Assembly: GCF_014648395.1 (NCBI RefSeq)
Contig: NZ_BMRA01000011.1
Coordinates: 208,117-272,116, forward strand
Reading direction: 5' to 3'
Source of the DNA: Micromonospora fulviviridis
Lineage (GTDB): Bacteria; Actinomycetota; Actinomycetes; Mycobacteriales; Micromonosporaceae
Length of the DNA stretch: 64,000 nt
Each line of letters starts with the position of its first letter. Within the stretch, counting starts at the first letter, position 1. Under the pieces are notes generated by a model. The model did not search any database, had not been told where the DNA came from, and worked only from the letters and a program-made list of their open reading frames with translations. A program made the translations under genes and the position numbers. This document shows positions 39,450 to 49,157 of the stretch, in pieces.

Positions 39450-40604
39450 ATGCTTCCCGAGCGCACCGACGTCCTCGTGGTGGGAGCCGGACCGACCGGC
39501 CTGGCCGTGGCCGCGACCCTGGCCGGGCACGGCGTGACCGCGACCGTGGTGGACCGGCTGGCCAGCCCGCCGGTCACCTCGCGGGCGGCCGTGGTGCACG
39601 CCGGCACCCTGGAGGTGCTGGACCGGATCGGCGTCGCCGCACCGCTGGCCGACCGCGGGCTGCCGTCGAGCCGGTTCACCGTCCGCGACCGGGACCGGGT
39701 GCTGCTCACCGTTCCCTTCGACCGGTTGCCGTCCCGCTACCCGTACGCGCTGCTGGTCTCCCAGGCGGAGACCGAGGCGGTGCTCGCCGACCGGCTCACC
39801 GCGCTCGGCGGGCGGGTGCTCCGGCCGTACGAGCTGACCGGCCTCGACCTCGACGGCGCCGGCGCCACCGCGACGTTCGCGGGCGGGCGGACGGTCCGGG
39901 CCCGTTGGGTGGTCGGCGCCGACGGCATGCGCAGCCCGGTCCGTGAGCTGGCCGGCATCGACTTCGGCGGCCCGGCCGACCCCGGCGAGTCGTTCCTGCT
40001 CGCCGACGTCCGGGTGGACAGCGCGCTGCCGCGCGACCAGGTCAACCTCTTCCTCGCCCGGCAGGGGCCGCTGGTCTGGGCGCCCCTGCCCGACGGCACC
40101 GTGCGGCTGGTCGCCGAGGTGCCCGACGCGCCCCGCGAGCCGCAGGCCCGGCACTTCCAGGAGCTGCTCGACGAGCGGGGGCCGGTCCAGCGGCCGGACC
40201 GGGTCACCGAGGTGCGCTGGAGTTCCCGGTTCCGGATCCACCACCGGATCGCCGGCAGCTACCGGTCCGGCCCCGTGCTGCTCGCGGGGGACGCGGCGCA
40301 CGTGCACAGCCCGGCGGGCGGGCAGGGGATGAACCTCGGCCTCCGCGACGCGGTCGCCCTCGGCGACACCCTCGCCGCCGTGCTCGCCGGGGGCCCCGAC
40401 ACGCTCCTCGACGGGTACGCGGCCGCCCGCCGCCCGCTCGCCGAGGAGGTGCTCGGCTTCGCCGCCGGGCTCACCCGGCTCACCGCCGTCCCGCCGGTCG
40501 CCCGCCCTCTGCGCGACCTGCTCCTCCGCACCGCCTCCGGGCTGCACCCGGTCCGCCAGCGGCTCGCCGTACGGCTGGCCGGCTTCGAGCCGGCCGGCCG
40601 CTGA
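39450..40604 (+). CDS. FAD-dependent aromatic monooxygenase (PheA/TfdB type)
   Basis: A 384-residue flavin hydroxylase. The FAD Rossmann motif is VLVVGAGPTGLAVAATLAGH at about residues 6-25, the middle has RWVVGADGMRSPVRELAGI with the D-G motif, and GDAAHVHSPAGGQGMNLGLR (about 278-297) is the ribityl-binding G-D-A motif. It lacks the extra thioredoxin-like domain of phenol hydroxylases. It hydroxylates an aromatic compound or a drug with NAD(P)H and O2; the substrate is unknown. GGAGGTGGAG precedes ATG 39450. Repression by the divergent TetR is likely. Confidence 0.88.
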   Translation: MLPERTDVLVVGAGPTGLAVAATLAGHGVTATVVDRLASPPVTSRAAVVHAGTLEVLDRIGVAAPLADRGLPSSRFTVRDRDRVLLTVPFDRLPSRYPYALLVSQAETEAVLADRLTALGGRVLRPYELTGLDLDGAGATATFAGGRTVRARWVVGADGMRSPVRELAGIDFGGPADPGESFLLADVRVDSALPRDQVNLFLARQGPLVWAPLPDGTVRLVAEVPDAPREPQARHFQELLDERGPVQRPDRVTEVRWSSRFRIHHRIAGSYRSGPVLLAGDAAHVHSPAGGQGMNLGLRDAVALGDTLAAVLAGGPDTLLDGYAAARRPLAEEVLGFAAGLTRLTAVPPVARPLRDLLLRTASGLHPVRQRLAVRLAGFEPAGR

Positions 40605-40607
40605 CGA

Positions 40608-41801
40608 TCAGGCCGTGCTGCGGAACGTTCCCCAGGCGGCGGCGGTGACCAGGGCGAACACACCCGCCGCCGCGGCGATCACCGGGCCCACCCCGTACGC
40701 CTCGCCGGCGAGCCCGGCCAGCGCCGCCCCGAGCGGCGCGGCGGCCAGGCCGACCACCCGCTGCGCCGCGCCGACCCGCCCGAGCAGCTCCGCCGGCACG
40801 TTCCGCTGCCCGTACGCCGACCAGAGGCTGTTCCAGATCGTGGTGCCGGTGGCGAACCCGGCCAGCGCCAGACCCCCGGTCAGCGGGCCGCGGGCCAGGG
40901 CGAACCCGGCCAGCGCCACGGTCTGCCCGAGCAGCACCGCGCGCAGCGCGGGCAGGGTGCCGAACCGGGCCGCCACCCGCCCGGCGACCAGCGCCCCGAG
41001 CAGCCCGCCGGCCACCACCCCCGCCGCGAACAACCCGTACGCCGACGCCGGCACCCGCAGCGTCCCGAGCGCGTAGAGCACCAGCACCGCCATCACCCCG
41101 CTGATCGCCAGGTTCGACCCGGCCGAGGCGAGGGTGACCCCCCACAGCACCCGGTCCCGGCGCACCCACCGCACCCCGGCCCACGCCTCCCGCCACACCC
41201 CGGGTCCCGTCGGCCGGGGCGGGACCGGCGGCAGCGGGCGGAGGGCGAGGACGAGGACCGCCGCGAGGGCGAAGGTGAGCGCGTCCACGGCGAACGGGAG
41301 CGACGCGGCCAGAGCGAAGAGGACGCCGGCCAGCGGGGTGCCGAGGAGGCCGCCCGCCACGGACGTGCCGGCCTGGAGCCGGCCGTTGGCGGTGGCCAGG
41401 GCGGCCGGCGACACCAGGGACGGCAGCAGGGCGAAGGCGGACGCGTCGAAGAGCGTGCCCAGGGTGGCGAGCAGGAACGCGGCGGCGGCCAGCGCGGCGA
41501 CCCCGGCCCGGCCGCTGGCGACCAGCACGGCCAGCGCCGCCACCACCACGGCCCGGGTCCCGTCCACCGCCGCCATCGTCCGGCGCCGGTCCCACCGGTC
41601 GGCGTAGGCGCCGCCGAGCAGCCCGAACAGCAGCGGCGGGAGCTGCCCGGCCACGGTCACCGCGGCGATCGCCCGGGGGTCACGGGTGAGCGCGGCGGCC
41701 AGCAGGGCCAGGGCCGGCGTACGCAGCGCGTCGCCGAACCGGGACGAGACGGCGGCGGACCAGAGCAGCCGGTAGTCCCGGCCGAGCGCGGTAGCGGTCA
41801 T
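40608..41801 (-). CDS. MFS exporter
   Basis: A 397-residue transporter with about 12 hydrophobic helices. The loop GGAYADRWDRRRTMAAVDGT carries the G-x-x-x-D-R-x-x-R-R motif between helices 2 and 3. The later AFLLATLGTLFDASAFALLP and LWSAYGQRNVPAELLGRVGA match the enterobactin/macrolide-type exporter branch. ATG 41801 (MTATALGRDYRLLW) was taken over a TTG at 41840. It is convergent with the monooxygenase gene and divergent from a TetR gene. Confidence 0.85.
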   Translation of the reverse strand: MTATALGRDYRLLWSAAVSSRFGDALRTPALALLAAALTRDPRAIAAVTVAGQLPPLLFGLLGGAYADRWDRRRTMAAVDGTRAVVVAALAVLVASGRAGVAALAAAAFLLATLGTLFDASAFALLPSLVSPAALATANGRLQAGTSVAGGLLGTPLAGVLFALAASLPFAVDALTFALAAVLVLALRPLPPVPPRPTGPGVWREAWAGVRWVRRDRVLWGVTLASAGSNLAISGVMAVLVLYALGTLRVPASAYGLFAAGVVAGGLLGALVAGRVAARFGTLPALRAVLLGQTVALAGFALARGPLTGGLALAGFATGTTIWNSLWSAYGQRNVPAELLGRVGAAQRVVGLAAAPLGAALAGLAGEAYGVGPVIAAAAGVFALVTAAAWGTFRSTA

Positions 41802-41914
41802 GGCGAGGGACCCTGCGGCCTCAACCCGGTCGAGGGTCAAGGGGCGCGGGGTGTGAGGCGACCGACGGGTAACCGAGACTCCACCAGCTTGGGCGCGCGG
41901 TCTAGGCTGGCCCG

Positions 41915-42541
41915 GTGGCGGTGGAACAGCAGGCGCGGGGCGCGGCGAACGGCGCGACGGGTGCGGGCCGGCGCCGGTCCCGGCGGGACGAGATCCTGGA
42001 GATCGCGGTCGGGCTCTTCGCGGCGCGCGGCTACCACGGCGTGTCGATGGACGACATCGGCGCCGCCGCCGGGGTCACCGGCCCGGCGCTCTACCACCAC
42101 TTCGCCGGCAAGGAGGCGATGCTGGTCGCCGCGCTGATCCCGGTCAGCGAGGGGCTGCTCGCCGGCGGCAAGGAGCGGGCCGCCAACCACCCCGACGACC
42201 CGCGCGGCACCCTGGAGTCGCTGATCGACTTCCACGTCGACTTCGCGCTGGCCAACCCGGCGGTGATCGCCCTGCACCTGCACGAGCTGGACCGCCTCCC
42301 GGACGAGCCGCGCCGCCGCATCCGCAGGCTCCAGCGGATGTACGTCGAGGAGTGGGTGACCGTGCTGACCGCGCTGCACCCGGGGCTGCCGGACGGCGAG
42401 GCGCGGGTGCTCGCGCACGCGGCGTTCGGCCTCATGAACTCCACCCCGTTCCTCGGCGGCGAGGTGGACCGCCGGCGCCGGGCCGAGCTGCTGCGCGGGG
42501 CGACCCTGGCCGCCCTGCTCGCCCCCACCAACCCGGCCTGA
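41915..42541 (+). CDS. TetR regulator of the acyl-CoA cluster (probable)
   Basis: A 208-residue TetR protein starting at GTG 41915. The helix-turn-helix is RRDEILEIAVGLFAARGYHG, VSMDDIGAAAGVTGPALYHH at about residues 26-66. The ligand domain (LIDFHVDFALANPAVIALHL, LHELDRLPDEPRRRIRRLQR) resembles TetR proteins that sense acyl-CoA esters. The next gene downstream encodes a biotin carboxylase, in front of which stands a CTTAACG-CC-CGTTAAG palindrome. Mycobacterial branched-chain keto acid operons are controlled by such a TetR (BkaR), which makes this the best candidate reader of that site. Confidence 0.85.
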   Translation: MAVEQQARGAANGATGAGRRRSRRDEILEIAVGLFAARGYHGVSMDDIGAAAGVTGPALYHHFAGKEAMLVAALIPVSEGLLAGGKERAANHPDDPRGTLESLIDFHVDFALANPAVIALHLHELDRLPDEPRRRIRRLQRMYVEEWVTVLTALHPGLPDGEARVLAHAAFGLMNSTPFLGGEVDRRRRAELLRGATLAALLAPTNPA

Positions 42542-42553
42542 CGCGCGACGCGC

Positions 42554-42569
42554 CTTAACGCCCGTTAAG
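42554..42569. promoter_or_regulatory. Palindromic operator before the biotin carboxylase gene
   Basis: CTTAACG-CC-CGTTAAG is a perfect inverted repeat with a two-base centre. It lies between the TetR stop and the biotin carboxylase start. The same AACG-N2-CGTT core recurs at 46207-46216 in front of the carboxyltransferase gene. Confidence 0.7.
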
Positions 42570-42637
42570 CGCGCGCGCCGTCCGCGTGTTAAGAAGAGGC
42601 CCCTGCTATGCACGAAGCGTTGAGAGGGGACCCTTCC

Positions 42638-43975
<1,338 letters not shown>

Positions 43976-44005
43976 CCCGGCCGCCCACCCCTGTCCACCC
44001 CTGTT

Positions 44006-44060
44006 GATCATGAAGTTGGCGGCAGTCTCTGGCCGTCCTGTCGCCGCCAACCTCATGATC
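44006..44060. repeat. Near-perfect 18-bp inverted repeat, dispersed-repeat or terminator type
   Basis: GATCATGAAGTTGGCGGC (44006-44023) pairs with 44043-44060 with one mismatch, loop of 19 bases. It lies between the biotin carboxylase and HMG-CoA lyase genes. It can act as a terminator; its style suggests a repeated intergenic element. Confidence 0.6.
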
Positions 44061-44135
44061 ACGGTCCCCAGGAAGGGCGGGGTGGGATGCTGGGGGTACC
44101 CATCACGTAACACCGTCACAGTGAGGTGACCCCTT

Positions 44136-45056
44136 ATGGCGGAACTGCCGGAGTTCGTCTCCATCCGGGAGGTCGGGCCGCGGGACGGGCTCCAGAACGA
44201 GGAGCCGATCCCGACCGAGGCCAAGGTGCGGCTGATCGACGCGCTCTCGGGCACGGGCGTGCGGCGGATCGAGGCCGTGTCCTTCGTGCACCCGAAGGCG
44301 ATCCCGCAGATGGCCGACGCCGACGAGGTGTGGCAGCGGGCCACGAAGGCCGACGGGGTGCGCTACTCCGCGCTGGTGCCGAACACGCGGGGCGCCCAGC
44401 GCGCCCTCGCCGCCGGCTTCACCGAGATCGAGGTGGTGGTCTCGGCCAGCGACACGCACAACCGGCGCAACGTCAACCGCTCCACCGAGGAGTCGCTCGA
44501 CGACATCGCCGAGCTGATCGACCTGCTGCACGGGGCGGGCGCGACCGCCGAGGTGATCGTGGCGACCAGCTTCGGCTGCCCGTACGAGGGTGACGTCGAC
44601 CCGAAGCGGGTGGCCGGCATCGTGGACCGGGTGGTCCGGGACGGCGCCGACCGGGTGGCGTTCGGCGACACCACCGGCATGGGTACGCCCCGGCGGGTCC
44701 GCGACCTGGTCACCGCGGTCCGTGACCGCAACGCCCACGTGCCGGTGCTGCTGCACTTCCACAACACCCGGGGCACCGCGCTGGCCAACATGCTCACCGC
44801 CATGGAGCTGGGCATCACCGAGTTCGACGCCAGCGTCGGTGGCCTCGGCGGCTGCCCGTACGCCCCGGGCGCCAGCGGCAACCTGGCCACCGAGGAGGCC
44901 GTGCACATGCTGCACGACATGGGCATCGACACCGGGATCGACCTGGACGCCCTCATCGAGGCCGCCGAGCTGGCCGAGCACCTGGTCGGCAAGAAGCTCC
45001 CCTCCGGCGTCCTCCGCGCCGGCCCGCGCACCCGCCTGACCCCGATCCCCTCCTGA
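44136..45056 (+). CDS. Hydroxymethylglutaryl-CoA lyase
   Basis: Splits 3-hydroxy-3-methylglutaryl-CoA into acetoacetate and acetyl-CoA, the last step of leucine breakdown. The 306-residue TIM barrel shows the catalytic arginine and acid in REVGPRDGLQNE (about residues 12-23), the metal ligands in LLHFHNTRGTAL and the signature GGLGGCPYAPGASGN (about 229-243) with the catalytic cysteine. Family length is 300-330. GAGGTGA lies eight bases ahead of ATG 44136. It stands in a cluster with carboxylase and acyl-CoA dehydrogenase genes that feed it. Confidence 0.94.
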   Translation: MAELPEFVSIREVGPRDGLQNEEPIPTEAKVRLIDALSGTGVRRIEAVSFVHPKAIPQMADADEVWQRATKADGVRYSALVPNTRGAQRALAAGFTEIEVVVSASDTHNRRNVNRSTEESLDDIAELIDLLHGAGATAEVIVATSFGCPYEGDVDPKRVAGIVDRVVRDGADRVAFGDTTGMGTPRRVRDLVTAVRDRNAHVPVLLHFHNTRGTALANMLTAMELGITEFDASVGGLGGCPYAPGASGNLATEEAVHMLHDMGIDTGIDLDALIEAAELAEHLVGKKLPSGVLRAGPRTRLTPIPS

Positions 45057-45072
45057 CCTCCCGGACCGCGTC

Positions 45073-45125
45073 GATCAAGGGGTCTGCGTCCGGATCCGGC
45101 CTGGACGGACGCAAACCCCTTGATC
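45073..45125. repeat. Near-perfect 20-bp inverted repeat after the HMG-CoA lyase gene
   Basis: GATCAAGGGGTCTGCGTCCG (45073-45092) pairs with 45106-45125 with a single mismatch, loop of 13 bases. It lies between the convergent HMG-CoA lyase and rhodanese genes. A terminator role fits; the outer GATCA end is shared with the element at 44006. Confidence 0.65.
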
Positions 45126-45149
45126 CGACAGCGCTGGCGCAGGTGCGGG

Positions 45150-45488
45150 TCAGCGGGTGAGGGCGCCGGATTCGGTGGGGAGGCCGGCGGCCACCCAGTC
45201 CTCGATGCCCGCGGCGTACTTGCGTACGTCGGTGTAGCCGAGGGCGGTGAGCCGGTCGGCGACCCGCCCGCTGTTCGGGCAGGCGGGGTTGGAGCAGTAC
45301 GTGACGATGGCGGCGTGCCGGTCCGGCAGCAGCTCGCCGGCCCGCTCGGCCACCTCGGCCTCGACCAGCGGGATCGCGCCGGGCAGGTGCTGCCGGGCGT
45401 AGTACTCGCCGCCGAGCGCGTCGACGACGGTCACCGTGCCGGCGTCGATCGCGGCGCGCAGTTCGTCGCGGGTGATGAGGGCGGTCAT
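45150..45488 (-). CDS. Single-domain rhodanese-like protein
   Basis: A 112-residue rhodanese domain. The active-site loop is VTYCSNPACPNSGRVADRLT with the persulfide cysteine at about residue 64 and a second cysteine five residues later. ALGGEYYARQHLPGAIPL is the conserved strand-helix before it. GGAGGATGCC precedes the ATG. It is divergent from a TetR gene across a region with two matching palindromes, so that regulator probably controls it. It could act in sulfur or thiol stress. Confidence 0.88.
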   Translation of the reverse strand: MTALITRDELRAAIDAGTVTVVDALGGEYYARQHLPGAIPLVEAEVAERAGELLPDRHAAIVTYCSNPACPNSGRVADRLTALGYTDVRKYAAGIEDWVAAGLPTESGALTR

Positions 45489-45507
45489 GGCATCCTCCTG
45501 TGGAAGT

Positions 45508-45553
45508 GGACTACAGTCCGGTTATGCCTCGGAACGTTAGCGGACCGCAGTCC
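45508..45553. promoter_or_regulatory. Two operator-like palindromes in a 34-base tandem repeat
   Basis: GGACTACAGTCC (45508-45519, perfect arms GGACT/AGTCC) and GGACCGCAGTCC (45542-45553, one mismatch) each continue as CG(G/C)TTATGCC. The second copy reaches into the first codons of the TetR gene. They lie 20-65 bases upstream of the rhodanese start on the other strand. Operator use by the TetR is inferred. Confidence 0.65.
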
Positions 45554-46165
45554 GCTTATGCCACCCCGCCGCGGGAACTGCTGGAGTTGCGTAGCTCACC
45601 GCCCCGGGAGCGCGCCGACGCCGCGCGCAACCGGGCGGCCGTGCTGGACGCGGCGGCGATCCTGTTCCGGGAGCGGGGCGTGGAGGCCGTCTCGATGGAC
45701 GCCGTGGCCGCCGCCGCAGGGGTCGGCAAGGGGACGCTGTTCCGCCGGTTCGGGGACAAGGCCGGTCTCGCCGTGGCGCTCCTCGACGAGCAGGAGCGAG
45801 CGCTCCAGGAGGCGATTCTCTTCGGCCCGCCTCCGCTCGGGCCCGGCCCGGCCGGCGCGGCGCCGCCCCCGCGCGATCGGTTGCGCGCCTTCGTCTCCGC
45901 CTACCTCGATTACCTGCTCGGCCATCTCGACCTGGTCCGGATCTCGGAGACCGCGGCACCGGGGGCCCGCTACCGGATCGGCGCCTACCGGTTCTGGTGC
46001 CGGCACGTCGCGCTGCTGCTGGCCGGGCGCGAGGACCCGGTGGCCGACGCGCACACCCTGCTCGCCCCCCTCGCCGCCGAGCACGTACGCGGGGTGCGCG
46101 AGGAGTTGGGCGACGAGCGGCTGCGGGCCGCCGTGCTCGCGCTCGCCGACGCCCTCACCGGCTGA
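45524..46165 (+). CDS. TetR regulator divergent from rhodanese gene
   Basis: A 213-residue TetR protein, starting at ATG 45524 (MPRNVSGPQSAY) or GTG 45500. The helix-turn-helix is at about residues 33-75 (VLDAAAILFRERGVEAVSMD, AVAAAAGVGKGTLFRRFGDK). The C-terminal part has a Pro/Gly-rich loop (GPPPLGPGPAGAAPPPRDRL) and a TetR_C-type domain. The operator-like repeats overlap its start, so autoregulation is likely and the divergent rhodanese gene is the likely second target. Confidence 0.85.
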   Translation: MPRNVSGPQSAYATPPRELLELRSSPPRERADAARNRAAVLDAAAILFRERGVEAVSMDAVAAAAGVGKGTLFRRFGDKAGLAVALLDEQERALQEAILFGPPPLGPGPAGAAPPPRDRLRAFVSAYLDYLLGHLDLVRISETAAPGARYRIGAYRFWCRHVALLLAGREDPVADAHTLLAPLAAEHVRGVREELGDERLRAAVLALADALTG

Positions 46166-46203
46166 ACCCGGCGGGGTCGCCGGAGGGGGTGCCGATGGGA
46201 TAG

Positions 46204-46219
46204 CCTAACGATCGTTCAG
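46204..46219. promoter_or_regulatory. Palindromic operator before the carboxyltransferase gene
   Basis: CCTAACG-AT-CGTTCAG shares the AACG-N2-CGTT core and outer C-x-T-A / x-A-G bases with the site at 42554-42569. It lies 28 bases before the GTG of the carboxyltransferase gene, probably over its promoter. Confidence 0.65.
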
Positions 46220-46247
46220 GTCGGTCGGCGCGCCCACGAGGCGGCCG

Positions 46248-47798
46248 GTGGCAATGGGAGTCGGCGTGACGCTCGACGGTGAGGCCCTGGAGCAGCTGCG
46301 CAAGCGCGCCAAGGCCGGCGGTGCGGACAAGTACCACGCGGCGAACGCCGCCAAGGGCAAGCTGTTCGCCCGCGAGCGGGTCGCGTACCTGGTCGACGAG
46401 GGCTCCTTCGTCGAGGACGGGCTCTACGCCAACGCGATGGCCGAGGGGCTGCCCGCCGACGGCGTGGTCACCGGCACCGCCACCATCGACGGCCGGCCGG
46501 TCTGCCTCATGGCCAACGACTCCACGGTGAAGGCCGGCAGCTGGGGCGCGCGGACCGTCGAGAAGATCATCCGGATCATCGAGCGGGCCTACTCGACCAG
46601 CGTGCCGATGGTCTACCTGGTCGACTCGGCCGGGGCCCGGATCACCGACCAGGTCGACCTGTTCCCCGGCCGGCGCGGCGCCGGCAAGATCTTCTGGAAC
46701 CAGGTCCGCGCCTCCGGCTCGATCCCGCAGGTCTGCGCCCTGTTCGGGCCGAGCGCGGCGGGCGGCGCCTACATCCCGGCCTTCTGCGACGTGGTCGCCA
46801 TGGTCGACGGCAACGCCAGCATGTACCTGGGCTCCGACCGGATGGTCGAGATGGTCACCGGCGAGAAGACCACGCTGGAGGCGATGGGCGGGGCCAAGGT
46901 GCACTGCGCCGAGTCCGGCGTCGGGCACTTCCTCTGCAAGACCGAGGCCGAGGCGCTCGACGTGGTCAAGCGCTACCTGTCCTACCTGCCGACCAACTGG
47001 ACCCAGGCCCCGCCGGCCGCCGAGGCGGCGCCGGCGCCGGAGAAGGCCGACCTGGCCGCGCTGGTGCCGGCGAGCGAGCGGCAGGCGTTCGACATGCGCC
47101 GCTACGTCAAGGGCCTGCTCGACGAGGGCAGCTTCTTCGAGATCCAGGCGCTCTGGGCCAAGGAGCTGACCATCGGCTTCGGCCGGCTGAACGGCGAGGT
47201 CGTCGGCGTGGTCGGCAACAACTCGATGTTCAAGGGCGGCGTGCTCTTCGTCGACTCGGCCGACAAGGCGACCCGGTTCGTGCAGCTCTGCGACGCGTTC
47301 AACGTTCCGCTGCTGTTCCTCAGCGACGTACCCGGATTCATGGTCGGCAGCGCCGTGGAGAAGCAGGGCATCATCCGGCACGGCGCCAAGATGATCACCG
47401 CGATCTCCGAGGCGACCGTACCCAAGATCTGCGTGGTCGTCCGCAAGGCGTACGGCGCCGGCCTCTACGCGATGGCCGGCCCCGGCTTCGAGCCGGACGC
47501 CACCATCGCGCTGCCCACCGCCAAGATCGCGGTGATGGGCGCGGAGGCCGCGGTCAACGCCGTCTACGCCAACAAGATCGCCGCGATCTCCGACGAGGCC
47601 GAGCGGGCCGCCTTCGTCGCCGCGAAGCGCGAGGAGTACGAGCGCGACATCGACATCGTCCGGCTCGCCAGCGAGCTGGTGGTGGACGCCATCGTCGAGC
47701 CGCACGAGCTGCGCGCCGAGCTGGTCCGCCGGTTCGCCGCCGCACGCGGCAAGGAGCGGCACTTCGCCAGGCGCCGGCACGGCGTCACCCCGGTCTGA
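46248..47798 (+). CDS. Acyl-CoA carboxyltransferase (methylcrotonyl-CoA carboxylase beta type)
   Basis: Moves the carboxyl group from biotin to an acyl-CoA. The 516-residue protein has two crotonase-like carboxyltransferase domains: acyl-CoA binding half (about 20-270, with VYLVDSAGARITDQ and FGPSAAGGAYIPAF) and biotin half (about 285-510, with SDVPGFMVGSAVEKQGIIRH and KAYGAGLYAMAGPGFEPDAT). The GIIRHGAKM segment and neighbouring HMG-CoA lyase and acyl-CoA dehydrogenase genes favour methylcrotonyl-CoA as substrate; propionyl- or acetyl-CoA cannot be ruled out. Start GTG 46248; ATG 46254 and GTG 46266 are alternatives. Confidence 0.9.
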   Translation: MAMGVGVTLDGEALEQLRKRAKAGGADKYHAANAAKGKLFARERVAYLVDEGSFVEDGLYANAMAEGLPADGVVTGTATIDGRPVCLMANDSTVKAGSWGARTVEKIIRIIERAYSTSVPMVYLVDSAGARITDQVDLFPGRRGAGKIFWNQVRASGSIPQVCALFGPSAAGGAYIPAFCDVVAMVDGNASMYLGSDRMVEMVTGEKTTLEAMGGAKVHCAESGVGHFLCKTEAEALDVVKRYLSYLPTNWTQAPPAAEAAPAPEKADLAALVPASERQAFDMRRYVKGLLDEGSFFEIQALWAKELTIGFGRLNGEVVGVVGNNSMFKGGVLFVDSADKATRFVQLCDAFNVPLLFLSDVPGFMVGSAVEKQGIIRHGAKMITAISEATVPKICVVVRKAYGAGLYAMAGPGFEPDATIALPTAKIAVMGAEAAVNAVYANKIAAISDEAERAAFVAAKREEYERDIDIVRLASELVVDAIVEPHELRAELVRRFAAARGKERHFARRRHGVTPV

Positions 47799-47878
47799 CC
47801 CACCCGACCCGCACCACCCGACCCGGCGTCACGAGCGCCCGGCGGCCGTCCACAAAGGCATCCCACCAGGAGGATCAG

Positions 47879-49033
47879 ATGGACTTCCGGCTCAGCGAGG
47901 AACAAGAGGCGCTGCGGGAGAGCGTGCGGGACTTCGCCCGTGAGGTTGTCGCCCCGGCCATCGCCGAGCACTACGAGCAGCACACCTTCCCGTACGAGAT
48001 CATCCGCCAGATGGGCAAGATGGGCCTGTTCGGGCTCCCCTTCCCCGAGGAGCACGGCGGCATGGGCGGCGACTACTTCGCCCTCTGCCTGGCCCTGGAG
48101 GAACTGGCCCGGGTCGACTCCAGCGTGGCCATCACCCTCGAGGCGGCGGTCTCCCTCGGCGCCATGCCGATCTACCGGTTCGGCACCGACGAGCAGAAGG
48201 CGCAGTGGCTGCCGAAGCTGCTCAGCGGCGAGGCCCTCGCGGGCTTCGGGCTGACCGAGCCGGGCACCGGATCGGACGCCGGTGGCACCCAGACCCGGGC
48301 GGTCCTGGACGAGTCGACCAACGAGTGGGTGATCAACGGCTCGAAGGCGTTCATCACCAACTCCGGCACCGACATCACCGCGCTGGTCACGGTCACCGCG
48401 GTCACCGGCACGAAGCCGGACGGCTCCAAGGAGCTGTCCACCATCATCGTCCCGTCCGGCACGCCCGGCTTCAGCGTCGCTCCCGGCTACTCGAAGGTCG
48501 GCTGGACCGCCTCGGACACCCACGAGCTGACCTTCGACGACTGCCGGGTGCCGGCGGCGAACCTGCTCGGCGAGCGCGGCCGCGGCTTCGCCCAGTTCCT
48601 GCGCATCCTCGACGAGGGGCGGATCGCCATCGCCGCCCTGGCCGTCGGCCTCGCCCAGGGCTGCGTCGACGAGTCCGTCAAATACGCGAAGGAGCGCCAG
48701 GCGTTCGGCCGGCCGATCGGCGCGTACCAGGCGATCCAGTTCAAGGTCGCCGACATGGAGATGAAGGCGCACACCGCCCGGCTGGCCTACTACGACGCGG
48801 CCGCCCGGATGCTGGCCGGCGAGCCGTTCAAGCGGCAGGCGGCCATCGCCAAGCTGCACGCCAGCACCATCGCGGTGGACAACGCCCGGGAGGCCACCCA
48901 GATCCACGGCGGCTACGGCTTCATGAACGAGTACCCGGTGGCCCGCTTCTGGCGGGATTCGAAGATCCTGGAGATCGGCGAGGGCACCAGCGAGGTGCAG
49001 CGCATGATCATCGCCCGCGATCTCGGCATGTGA
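47879..49033 (+). CDS. Acyl-CoA dehydrogenase (isovaleryl-CoA type likely)
   Basis: An FAD flavoprotein that makes the 2,3-double bond in an acyl-CoA. The 384 residues show the signatures GFGLTEPGTGSDAGGTQTRA (about 123-142) and QIHGGYGFMNEYPVARFWRD with ILEIGEGTSEVQRMIIARDL (about 341-384), the catalytic glutamate being the one in G-E-G-T. AGGAGGATCAG gives a strong ribosome site. It lies 80 bases after the carboxyltransferase gene, so the two form an operon: dehydrogenation of isovaleryl-CoA followed by carboxylation of methylcrotonyl-CoA would be logical. Short branched substrates are inferred from context. Confidence 0.93.
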   Translation: MDFRLSEEQEALRESVRDFAREVVAPAIAEHYEQHTFPYEIIRQMGKMGLFGLPFPEEHGGMGGDYFALCLALEELARVDSSVAITLEAAVSLGAMPIYRFGTDEQKAQWLPKLLSGEALAGFGLTEPGTGSDAGGTQTRAVLDESTNEWVINGSKAFITNSGTDITALVTVTAVTGTKPDGSKELSTIIVPSGTPGFSVAPGYSKVGWTASDTHELTFDDCRVPAANLLGERGRGFAQFLRILDEGRIAIAALAVGLAQGCVDESVKYAKERQAFGRPIGAYQAIQFKVADMEMKAHTARLAYYDAAARMLAGEPFKRQAAIAKLHASTIAVDNAREATQIHGGYGFMNEYPVARFWRDSKILEIGEGTSEVQRMIIARDLGM

Positions 49034-49157
49034 GCCGCGCCCGCCCGAGCCTGTCGGGCCCGGGCGGGTCAGCCGTCTGTCGGATATCCGCAGGGGACGG
49101 TCGGCTGGCCGACGATGGGCTGTGGAGCGTCCGACCCGATCCGTACTCTTCGTGCCC

